Source: an uncultured Bacteroidia bacterium (GTDB taxonomy: Bacteria > Bacteroidota > Bacteroidia > SpSt-205). From it: a DNA stretch of 8,988 bases. The stretch spans positions 1-8,988 of the forward strand of contig CALKJV010000161.1 of the NCBI GenBank assembly GCA_937995505.1. Reading direction: 5' to 3'. The notes under the pieces are model-generated. The model ran no database searches. It saw nothing but the letters and a program-made list of their open reading frames with translations, and was not told the DNA's origin. Shown here one piece after another: positions 1 through 6,357 of the stretch (positions are counted from its first letter, which is position 1; every line of letters starts with the position of its first letter). The position numbers were made by a program, and so were the translations under genes.

Positions 1-8
1 GTGAGGGG

Positions 9-39
9 TTTGGGGAGGGGAAAGGGTACCCTACCTTTG
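9..39 (+). promoter_or_regulatory. Bacteroidota-type promoter of the first glycosyltransferase gene
   Basis: TTTG at 9-12 and TACCTTTG at 32-39 are separated by exactly 19 bases. This matches the -33 (TTTG) and -7 (TAnnTTTG) elements recognised by the primary sigma factor of Bacteroidota. Transcription would begin in the mid-40s, giving a leader of roughly 25 bases before the ATG at 71. The leader has no purine-rich Shine-Dalgarno sequence, which is usual in this phylum. It is the only promoter in the window for which both elements are visible. Confidence 0.6.
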
Positions 40-70
40 TGCCCAAGCTATAGACAACTTTTCCCCCAGT

Positions 71-1246
71 ATGGCAAAGGTTATCCACTGCATTCTCAAC
101 AACCTTTTCTATGACCAGCGGGTGCATAAGCTAGCTACTACTTTAGCCCAGACACATGAGGTAGAGATAGTGGGGGTGCGTACGAAGCGAAACGAGGTCC
201 AGCTGAGCCCACGAGCCTACAAAACGCATCGGGTGTGGGTGCCGATGCGGCGGGGAGTGGCTTTTTTCGGGATAGCTAACCTGCAAATATTCTTTTACCT
301 TCTTTTACGGCGTTGGGATGCGGTAGTAGCTTGTGATTTGGATATTCTGCCTGCCTGTTGGTTAGCGGCTCGCTTGCGAAGAAGAAAAATTCTCCTAGAC
401 AGTCGGGAGCTTTATACGCAGACTTCGTTTCAGTTGGGCAAGCCTATCAAGCGTCGTATCTGGCAGTTTTTGGAGCGCACTCTGTACCCGAGCACGCCCT
501 ATATTTTGACAGTGAGTCCTCCTATAGCGCACTACTTCGAGCGAAAGTACAGAAGGCCCGTATGGGTAATCTATAATCTCCCTTTACGGGGGCGGGGCTT
601 TGCCCGACCTCGGTTAGAAAATCGTCTTCTTTTGTATCAAGGCATGCTCCATCCTCATCGGGGATTGGAAGAGCTTATTCTGGCCCTTATGTATGCCCCT
701 GAGTGGAAGCTGTGGATTTTAGGTGATGGGCCCCAGCGCAATTACTTAGAGGCACTCGTACAGCAGCAGCGGCTGCAAGAACGGATACGATTTTTCGGAC
801 TTGTGCCTTTTGAGGCAGTAGCTGGCTACACGAAGAAAGCCACCTTAGGCGTGTCAGGTGAAGTGCCCCGGTCGCTCAATCATCGCTATGCCTTGCCCAA
901 TAAAGTTTTTGACTACCTCCAGCAGGGCATTCCAGTGCTGGTCGGCGAAGCGCCCTTAGTGCAAGCCCTCGTACACCACTATGGATGCGGTTACGCTGTA
1001 AAGTCATGGCAGCCCAAGGAGATAGCTTACGCCTTAGAGCAAATCGGAGCTTCCTTGGGAGAATACGAGCAGAAAGTGCAAGCGGCTCGGGCCGCAGCAA
1101 AGGAACTCCATTGGGAACGCCAGGAGCCATGTATTCGCACTTGGCTCCAGCTGGCTTTGGAAGGCAAGCCTTTGCCGCCTCAGCGTACTCTGGAACCCTG
1201 CGCTTCAGTAGCAGCGCTGGAGCAGATATACGAGAGAGCTTCTTGA
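71..1246 (+). CDS. GT4-like glycosyltransferase (GT-B fold), 391 aa
   Basis: Probable cytoplasmic glycosyltransferase that moves a sugar from an activated nucleotide donor onto a surface-glycan, lipid or similar acceptor; donor and acceptor cannot be read from the sequence. The N-terminal half looks like an acceptor-side Rossmann domain (FYDQRVHKLATTL at 13-25, ACDLDILPA at 87-95). The C-terminal half carries the GT4-style donor domain: YQGMLHPHRGLEELI at 189-203, ILGDGP at 216-221, RIRFFGLVP at 238-246, and ALPNKVFDYLQQGIPVL at 274-290, the segment that usually contacts the nucleotide sugar. There is no signal peptide or clear membrane segment. The length is usual for the family. The ATG at 71 follows a well-formed promoter. 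The gene ends 2 bases from the convergent membrane glycosyltransferase gene, so the two share a neighbourhood but not a transcript. The family call is solid; a specific pathway is not supported. Confidence 0.85.
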   Translation: MAKVIHCILNNLFYDQRVHKLATTLAQTHEVEIVGVRTKRNEVQLSPRAYKTHRVWVPMRRGVAFFGIANLQIFFYLLLRRWDAVVACDLDILPACWLAARLRRRKILLDSRELYTQTSFQLGKPIKRRIWQFLERTLYPSTPYILTVSPPIAHYFERKYRRPVWVIYNLPLRGRGFARPRLENRLLLYQGMLHPHRGLEELILALMYAPEWKLWILGDGPQRNYLEALVQQQRLQERIRFFGLVPFEAVAGYTKKATLGVSGEVPRSLNHRYALPNKVFDYLQQGIPVLVGEAPLVQALVHHYGCGYAVKSWQPKEIAYALEQIGASLGEYEQKVQAARAAAKELHWERQEPCIRTWLQLALEGKPLPPQRTLEPCASVAALEQIYERAS

Positions 1247-1248
1247 AC

Positions 1249-2703
1249 TTAGTCTAACTCACTCGGCCGGAGGTCCATAGGTCCAGAGGCCTCAAAAACA
1301 TCTCCTTTCCTTAGGAGATACAGCCGAATGCTGCCCCAGCTGCTCAGGTTCTCCTCTACGAAAGGCCGTGCTATGCTATCTAGCTCTCGGTCGTCGGTAT
1401 AGAGGTACTGTGCTCCATCCCGAAGGGCCCTCTGCAGGAGAGCATTTGCCCGATGGAGCGAGTCTATGCACCAGCCCTTTTTATGGAGGTAGTACAAATA
1501 GATAAAGCACGATACATCCAAGCCTACCACGACTCGGGCAGTATCGGGTACAGCGGCTTGGAGAGGCTTTTTATAGCAAAGGAGGTCGGCGTTGAAGCCC
1601 GGCCGGCTGGGATCCCACCGATGGTGCATGCGAGCCCATGTCCCTACAGGTGCCAGCGTAGTAAATACAAGGGGTAGTACTGCCCACCTTTTCCCTTCTA
1701 GCCATACCGAAAAGGCTGCTGTCGTGGCTATGCTTAGCCATGCGGTCCATGGGAGGAGGTAATAGTCATGAACATACCCTAAGGTAGGCATCTCGTACAG
1801 CGTGTACAGGGCCAAGGTTGCACCCAAGATCCAGAAGGGCTTCTGCCGGGGCTGCGCTAAGCTCACTAAGCCCCGAAGGAAGGGCACAACTAGCGCATAA
1901 CCCAAAATGGTCTCGGGTAGAAGGGAAATGAGGTGGTGGTAGAGGAGGTGCAAGTAGCTTCCCAGGGAAAAGCTATGCGCAAATAGGCCCTGAGTGAGTC
2001 CTCGGTCTTGCCATATGGTAGAAGCGAGTCCGTACCATAGCCCGGGAAAGAGGAGTACGAGGGGAGCGTATGCTACAAGCCAGAGGAGTTTTTGGCGGGG
2101 GGTGCTGGAAAAGAGCGCTTCTGCTGTGGGGAGCGCCCACAGAAGTAAAAAAGGGAGCTTTACGGCGCTACCGAGGCTGAAGGTAAGGCTTCCGAGGAGG
2201 GGATACCCTTTCCGCCACAGGGTTAGCCCACACAAGCTTAAAGCCAAAGCCAAAACATCTGGCATGGGAGAAACGCTATAGTAAAAGAGGGCTGGGGACC
2301 AGAGAAAGCCTACTGCTCCTAAGGTGGCCACTCGGGGTGGGAAGTAGCTGCGTAGGAAAGCCCAGCAGCCTGCCACCGCAAGTAAGAAAGCGACGTAGGC
2401 CCCCACGCGGCCTATCTGACTAGGGTGGGTGCCGAAAAGCTTGGCCGCAGTGGCGAGGCTCCATTGGAAAAGCGGTAGCTCTACCCGAAAGATACCCTCT
2501 GTGGAGCCTCTGGCATCTCGGCGGGGGTTCCATAGGCGAAAGTCCTCTTCATAAAAGCTGACCGCCGTAGCCATAGTTTGGCATTGCCGCCAAGCGTGAT
2601 AGCCAAAAATATCCAGTTTGAAATGCGAGCTGTGTAGAGCGATGTGGAGGGCGAGGTGAGCGGGTAGAAACAGCTTCCAGAAGTAAGCAGAGAAGCGCAG
2701 CAC
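1249..2703 (-). CDS. GT39/ArnT-like polytopic membrane glycosyltransferase, 484 aa
   Basis: Likely GT-C-fold inner-membrane glycosyltransferase using a polyprenyl-phosphate sugar donor and acting on the periplasmic side. A first membrane segment (about 8-25) is followed by an extracytoplasmic loop with Asp31 and HAWRQCQT at 36-43, the place where GT39 enzymes carry their catalytic acidic residue. RVELPLFQW at 73-81 and HDYYLLPW at 312-319 also resemble family motifs. Many hydrophobic helices lie between about 100 and 355, followed by a soluble tail of about 125 residues. The start is GTG at 2703: upstream in frame there is only one CTG codon before a TGA, and the next Met is about 44 residues in, beyond the first helix. 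A perfect -7 element lies 4 bases before the GTG. The gene is divergent from lipA and convergent with the GT4-like gene. The acceptor (lipid A, protein or glycan) is unknown. Confidence 0.8.
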   Translation of the reverse strand: MLRFSAYFWKLFLPAHLALHIALHSSHFKLDIFGYHAWRQCQTMATAVSFYEEDFRLWNPRRDARGSTEGIFRVELPLFQWSLATAAKLFGTHPSQIGRVGAYVAFLLAVAGCWAFLRSYFPPRVATLGAVGFLWSPALFYYSVSPMPDVLALALSLCGLTLWRKGYPLLGSLTFSLGSAVKLPFLLLWALPTAEALFSSTPRQKLLWLVAYAPLVLLFPGLWYGLASTIWQDRGLTQGLFAHSFSLGSYLHLLYHHLISLLPETILGYALVVPFLRGLVSLAQPRQKPFWILGATLALYTLYEMPTLGYVHDYYLLPWTAWLSIATTAAFSVWLEGKRWAVLPLVFTTLAPVGTWARMHHRWDPSRPGFNADLLCYKKPLQAAVPDTARVVVGLDVSCFIYLYYLHKKGWCIDSLHRANALLQRALRDGAQYLYTDDRELDSIARPFVEENLSSWGSIRLYLLRKGDVFEASGPMDLRPSELD

Positions 2704-2707
2704 CAGT

Positions 2708-2715
2708 CAAAGGTA
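2708..2715 (-). promoter_or_regulatory. -7 promoter element of the membrane glycosyltransferase gene
   Basis: Read on the minus strand this is TACCTTTG, a perfect TAnnTTTG. It is followed by ACTG and then the GTG start at 2703. No TTTG is seen at the -33 position. The 4-base gap to the start codon implies a leaderless or nearly leaderless mRNA. Confidence 0.5.
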
Positions 2716-2741
2716 AGAGGGTGCGGAGCGGCTCTCCTGCG

Positions 2742-2749
2742 TATCTTTG
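2742..2749 (+). promoter_or_regulatory. -7 promoter element of lipA
   Basis: TATCTTTG is a perfect TAnnTTTG, followed by five bases (AAGCG) and the lipA ATG at 2755. No TTTG is visible about 19 bases upstream. Transcription should begin within a few bases of the ATG, so the lipA-batA mRNA is predicted to be leaderless or nearly so. It lies 26 bases from the oppositely directed -7 element at 2708-2715, so the two promoter footprints overlap. Confidence 0.5.
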
Positions 2750-2754
2750 AAGCG

Positions 2755-3618
2755 ATGGCAGAAAGGACCCTTTCTCGCCCGAGCTGGCTGCGGGTTAAGC
2801 TGCCCTCCGGCGAGAATTATCGCTTTGTACGGCGGGTAATTGATACACACAAGCTGCATACGGTCTGTGAGAGCGCCCATTGCCCGAATATGGGCGAATG
2901 TTGGGGAGCGGGTACAGCGACCTTCATGATTTTGGGTAATATCTGTACGCGTTCATGTGGGTTTTGTGCGGTGCTTACGGGGCGGCCTACCGAGTTAGAC
3001 TGGGAAGAGCCCGAACGCGTCGCTCAAGCCGTAGAGCTTATGCAGCTCAAGCACTGTGTCATTACTTCTGTCAACCGCGATGAGCTCAAAGATGGCGGAG
3101 CGGAGATTTGGGCTCGCACCGTGCGGGCTATTCGCCAGCGCATGCCAGAAACCACCATAGAAGTGCTCCTCCCGGACTTCAAAGGCAATTGGGATGCCCT
3201 TTATCGGGTCTTGGAGGAGCGGCCCGATGTGGTTTCGCACAATATGGAGACAGTGAAGCGTCTCTACCGACAAGTACGCCCCCAAGCCAAATACGAACGC
3301 AGCTTAGAGCAAATTCGCCGCACAAAAGAGTACGGCCTCCGCACTAAGTCGGGGGCTATGCTAGGCCTTGGTGAGACTCACGAGGAAGTCCTAGAACTCA
3401 TGCGAGACCTCGTGGAGCACGAATGCGATGTGCTTACATTAGGACAGTACCTCCAGCCTACCCCAGCTCATTTGCCGGTGCAGCGCTTCGTACCGCCCGA
3501 GGAGTTTGCGCAGTATGTAGATATAGGGTTGGCGATGGGATTTGATTACGTAGAGAGTGGGCCGCTGGTGCGCTCCTCCTATCACTCGGAGCGGCATGTG
3601 AAGCCTCGGAGTTCATGA
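2755..3618 (+). CDS. lipA: Lipoyl synthase LipA, 287 aa
   Basis: Radical SAM enzyme that inserts two sulfur atoms into protein-bound octanoyl groups, completing the lipoyl cofactor of 2-oxoacid dehydrogenases and the glycine cleavage system; cytoplasmic. Both [4Fe-4S] sites are visible. The auxiliary, sulfur-donating cluster motif is CESAHCPNMGEC with Cys38, Cys43 and Cys49. The radical SAM motif CTRSCGFC has Cys64, Cys68 and Cys71. RSSYH at 273-277 holds the serine that ligates the auxiliary cluster. VITSVNRDEL, SHNMETV and the TLGQYLQPT segment are also typical of LipA. The length is normal and nothing is missing. The ATG at 2755 gives the N-terminus expected for the family (PSWLRVKLPSGENY) and lies 5 bases after a -7 element. 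The stop overlaps the start of the BatA-like gene (ATGA at 3615-3618), so the two are probably co-transcribed and translationally coupled. No lipB or lplA is in the window. Confidence 0.97.
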   Translation: MAERTLSRPSWLRVKLPSGENYRFVRRVIDTHKLHTVCESAHCPNMGECWGAGTATFMILGNICTRSCGFCAVLTGRPTELDWEEPERVAQAVELMQLKHCVITSVNRDELKDGGAEIWARTVRAIRQRMPETTIEVLLPDFKGNWDALYRVLEERPDVVSHNMETVKRLYRQVRPQAKYERSLEQIRRTKEYGLRTKSGAMLGLGETHEEVLELMRDLVEHECDVLTLGQYLQPTPAHLPVQRFVPPEEFAQYVDIGLAMGFDYVESGPLVRSSYHSERHVKPRSS

Positions 3619-5555
3619 GCTTCCTACACCCTGAGCTTTTGTGGGGGCTTTTGGCCCTGGCTATTCCTATCATTGTACATTTTTTCTATCTAAGGCGTTC
3701 TCGGCGGTATGAGTTTTCGCAGGCGCTTCTGGTGGAGCGGCTTCAGCGGGCCAGTAGGCCTTATTTGCGGCTGCGGCATTTGATTCTACTGCTTCTGCGT
3801 TTGGCGGTGGTAACTGCGATAGTGCTGCTATTTGCTCGGCCGTATTGGGGGGCTGCTGCCGAGAGCCGTTCTGAAGGGGCTTCGGTGCTCGTGGTGGTGG
3901 ATGTGTCGCCCTCTATGCGTCCTGCTTTTGAGAGTGCGCTTACCTTTCTCAAGGAGGTCATTGCTCGGGATCCAGCAAGCTACGAGTATCGGCTCTTGAG
4001 TACAGAGAGCTACCTACCGAAGGGGGGCTTCGCAAGTGGGCGGGTTCTGATAGAGCGGCTGAGTCAACTTGAGCCCATGGATATGGGGCTACCGCTGGAT
4101 GCTCTTTTAGAGAAAGCCGATATGTTTTTTGTGGGGGCTAGCTACACTCGGCGAAAGGTATACCTGCTTTCTGACTTCCAACGCAGTTCGGTGGGCCAGC
4201 TTGCGCGCATTCCTGCGGCGGCTTTGGGCCAGGTAGTGCTTCTGCCCGTACCGGGATTTTCTCCAGCAAATGCCTACATAGACTCTCTTTCCCTAGAGGG
4301 AGTGGGGGGGGGGTATCGCCTTCGGTATCGCTTAGCTTCTCGGGAAGCGCGGACCTATACCGTAATTATTGGAGGGCAGAAGCGCTCTCTGCCCCCAGGG
4401 TGGTACGAGGAAGAGTTACCTATAACGGCGCAGGTTAGCTCCTTACAGCTTTCCGTAGAAGGGGATGGGGTAGAGTTTGACAATACGGTGTATGTAGGGC
4501 TCAACCTACCGCAGGGCGAGAAAGCTACGGTAGTATGGATGGGGCCTCGGGAGGGGCAGGCGGCTTTTGCGAAGCTCCATCGGGTTTTAGGAATAGCCGC
4601 TAAGCCAGCCGAAGGGCCGGGGATTTGGCAATCGGCTTCGGTGGGGGTAGGGGTGATTGGGCAGCTGTCCGAAGGTGCCCTTACTTGGGCCGCTCAGGGA
4701 GGAAGGCTCGTGCTTTTCCCTCCCGAAGGCCTAACCGAAACCGCTTGGCCCCGATTCCCCCTATCGGAGCGCATCACCTACGAAGGAACGGTACCGCTTG
4801 CTTCGGCTCTAGTTTCGCTTCGGCCTGTGCTAGACCCTTTCTGGGAAGGGATTTTTATCTACCCGGGGCGCACACCTGCCTTTTTAGCGGAGCCGCTCCG
4901 CTTGCGCACCGTCTATCGCTTTCAGCCGCAAGCTGCAAAGCCCCTACTTCAAGACGATCAGGGGCATACGCTCCTCTGGGAAGTGCCGTGGGGACGGGGC
5001 CAGCTGTATGTTTTTACCTTTCCTTGGTCGGTAGCTTTGGCTGAACATAGTCTTTTTCTGCCCCTCTTTGCGCGCTTTTATCAAGGCATGCGAGTGCCTA
5101 CGGTGCTCTGGGTCGCTCGCTTAGGCCAGCGGCAGGATTTTTTCCTACCAGCAGAAGCCGCCGAAAGCCCACCTACCCTTCGAGAGCAGCGTTCTGGCGC
5201 CGCATACATCCCTTCTTTTGAGCGCCGAGGCGGTGAACTCGCTTTTTCTGTAGGCGAGCATCCTATTCCTGCCGGACTTTACGAAGTGCGCCTCGCCGAA
5301 AAGCCCGTACGCTATTTAGGTGTCAATATAGCTACACAGGAGTCGCAAGCAGAGTTTTTGGATGCAGCGGCTTGGGAAGCAGAAGGCTTTTCTGTGGAGG
5401 TGCGCACATGGGAGGGAGGAAGTGTGCGCGCATATGCTAAAACAGGGGGCTGGCGCAGTTGGTGGGGGTGGCTCCTTTTGGCTTTGGCTCTTTTAGCCGC
5501 AGAAACCTACTGGGGACGCAAGCTGCTCAAGCCCGCTACCGTACCTGTACCTTGA
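3615..5555 (+). CDS. BatA-domain/VWA-like inner-membrane protein, 646 aa
   Basis: Membrane-anchored protein of the Bacteroidota BatA-domain family. The N-terminal double-transmembrane BatA region (about 1-78) contains helices near 8-27 and 54-76, with the characteristic segment HPELLWGLLALAIPIIVHFF. A von Willebrand factor A-like domain follows (about 88-220), with a DxSxS metal-site motif (Asp96, Ser98, Ser100 in DVSPSM) and a later Asp187 in LLSDFQRS. The threonine that normally completes the metal site is not evident around 155-165. Residues about 220-610 look beta-rich with no motif I can name, and a final helix (about 614-633) precedes a short basic tail. The BatA name comes from 'aerotolerance' operons, but the function of stand-alone members is not known. 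The start overlaps the lipA stop, so it is the second gene of that operon. The last 20 bases overlap the end of the opposing small exported-protein gene. A run of ten G (4304-4313) lies in the coding sequence. Confidence 0.85.
   Translation: MSFLHPELLWGLLALAIPIIVHFFYLRRSRRYEFSQALLVERLQRASRPYLRLRHLILLLLRLAVVTAIVLLFARPYWGAAAESRSEGASVLVVVDVSPSMRPAFESALTFLKEVIARDPASYEYRLLSTESYLPKGGFASGRVLIERLSQLEPMDMGLPLDALLEKADMFFVGASYTRRKVYLLSDFQRSSVGQLARIPAAALGQVVLLPVPGFSPANAYIDSLSLEGVGGGYRLRYRLASREARTYTVIIGGQKRSLPPGWYEEELPITAQVSSLQLSVEGDGVEFDNTVYVGLNLPQGEKATVVWMGPREGQAAFAKLHRVLGIAAKPAEGPGIWQSASVGVGVIGQLSEGALTWAAQGGRLVLFPPEGLTETAWPRFPLSERITYEGTVPLASALVSLRPVLDPFWEGIFIYPGRTPAFLAEPLRLRTVYRFQPQAAKPLLQDDQGHTLLWEVPWGRGQLYVFTFPWSVALAEHSLFLPLFARFYQGMRVPTVLWVARLGQRQDFFLPAEAAESPPTLREQRSGAAYIPSFERRGGELAFSVGEHPIPAGLYEVRLAEKPVRYLGVNIATQESQAEFLDAAAWEAEGFSVEVRTWEGGSVRAYAKTGGWRSWWGWLLLALALLAAETYWGRKLLKPATVPVP
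4304..4313 (+). repeat. Homopolymer run of ten G inside the BatA-like gene
   Basis: Ten consecutive G encode Val-Gly-Gly-Gly at about residue 230 of the BatA-like protein. It is the longest single-base run I noticed in the window; the next are G8 at 7521-7528 and G7 at 6269-6275. Gain or loss of one base would shift the frame and remove the beta-rich region and C-terminal helix. It may be a slippage site, or simply glycine codons in a G-rich genome. Confidence 0.9.
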
Positions 5556-5961
5556 AGCGCCGCCGAATCTCCTTGCCGTTAGAAGGGTAGTAAATTACTT
5601 CGGCCTCGCCCTGAAACCGCCTCTTCTCTAAGGTCGTTTCCAGCTCCAGCTCGCCATGCTCATTGGCATCAAAGTGGGTACCGCCCGCTTTTTGCCCAGC
5701 TTTGAAGGCGCGGATGATAAACTTTGACTTCGGGCGTAAGCCAGTGATGTGGATAGTGTACGTCTTGCCGCCCTCTATCACCAGCGGATCCTGCCAGGTA
5801 AAAGGCGCTCCGTTGATGCGGATGATAGCCTCTTCTCGGCGGACTACCTGCGGGGCTGGAGCGGCGACTTCCTCATCGCCAATGACTTCATCGGGGTCGT
5901 ATCCCCCTGTCTGAGCCCAAGCCACAGCGAGGAGAAGGCTCACCAGGATTCTACCGCGCAT
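5536..5961 (-). CDS. Small exported beta-rich protein of unknown function, 141 aa
   Basis: I do not recognise a family. The N-terminus has a short basic start (MRGR), a hydrophobic core (ILVSLLLAVA) and an AWA-Q cleavage-like site near residue 16, so it is likely a signal peptidase I-type secreted or periplasmic protein; no lipobox Cys is present. A low-complexity acidic and Pro/Ala stretch (about 19-40) follows. The mature domain of about 100 residues has alternating hydrophobic and polar residues, suggesting one Ig-like or carbohydrate-binding-like beta sandwich (INGAPFTWQDPLVIEGG, YTIHITGL, FIIRAFKAG, AEVIYYPSNG). It ends in basic residues. The frame stays open upstream to 6159, but that extension reads through the opposing gene and would bury the signal peptide, so the ATG at 5961 is preferred. 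The end overlaps the BatA-like gene by 20 bases, and the start abuts an ATG on the other strand (CATATG). No -7 element was found upstream. Confidence 0.7.
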   Translation of the reverse strand: MRGRILVSLLLAVAWAQTGGYDPDEVIGDEEVAAPAPQVVRREEAIIRINGAPFTWQDPLVIEGGKTYTIHITGLRPKSKFIIRAFKAGQKAGGTHFDANEHGELELETTLEKRRFQGEAEVIYYPSNGKEIRRRFKVQVR

Positions 5962-5975
5962 ATGCCGCAATTTAG

Positions 5976-5983
5976 TACATTTG
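5976..5983 (+). promoter_or_regulatory. -7 promoter element of the SUKH-like/pabB operon
   Basis: TACATTTG is a perfect TAnnTTTG. It lies 5 bases before the ATG at 5989, the same spacing as at lipA. No -33 TTTG is seen. It would sit inside the coding region if translation began at the earlier in-frame ATG at 5962, so it favours the later start. Confidence 0.45.
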
Positions 5984-5988
5984 ACCAA

Positions 5989-6357
5989 ATGGCCTCTTCT
6001 GTGGGTGAAGTAGCTGCGCTGCCTCCCGTGTACTACCGCTGGCTTAGTCTGGTGCGGCGCTATCCGATGTTTGATGTGTGGCGTGAAGGGGTTCTGTGCT
6101 CCGTGCGGCTTACGCGAATTTTGGAGCCCGGACCCGAGGATCGAGATGTTTTCACGCATCGCTATCGCTTACGGGAATGGCTTCCAAACTCCTACCTACC
6201 GCTGGGATATGATGCTTTTGGGAATGTTCTTCTATGGGACCTTCACAATGGGGCTGTGTTTTTTCGTTGGGGGGGCTTCAAGAGCACAAATGAGGTGCGC
6301 GTGGTAGATACCTTGGAGGATTTGTGCGAAAAGCTGTATTACCGACCTATCCGATGA
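5989..6357 (+). CDS. Small SUKH-like (SMI1/KNR4-type) protein, 122 aa
   Basis: Short soluble protein with no signal peptide or membrane segment. The second half (LPNSYLPLGYDAFGNVLLWDL, then GAVFFRWGG) resembles the core of SUKH-superfamily proteins, where a position-specific Gly/Asp-Gly-Asn turn precedes paired strands. The closing VVDTLEDLCEKLY resembles the last helix of that fold. The usual N-terminal part of a SUKH domain is less clear, so the family call is tentative. SUKH proteins include toxin immunity proteins but also many with no known role, and no toxin gene is visible here. Two in-frame ATGs are possible: 5962 (131 aa) abuts the divergent start, whereas 5989 lies 5 bases after a perfect -7 element, so 5989 was chosen. 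The stop overlaps the pabB start (ATGA), so it is probably the first gene of an operon with pabB. It contains a G7 run (6269-6275). Confidence 0.6.
   Translation: MASSVGEVAALPPVYYRWLSLVRRYPMFDVWREGVLCSVRLTRILEPGPEDRDVFTHRYRLREWLPNSYLPLGYDAFGNVLLWDLHNGAVFFRWGGFKSTNEVRVVDTLEDLCEKLYYRPIR

Noticed and set aside
4625..5044. Open frame of about 140 codons within the BatA-like gene
   Set aside because: It is an out-of-frame shadow with Arg/Ala/Gly-rich, motif-free translation; the BatA frame is intact across it.
5749..5961. Upstream extension of the SUKH-like reading frame
   Set aside because: It runs antisense through the exported-protein gene, reads as unpatterned sequence and would bury the -7 element.
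5962..6159. Upstream extension of the exported-protein reading frame
   Set aside because: It is antisense to the SUKH-like gene and would place about 66 residues before a clear signal peptide.
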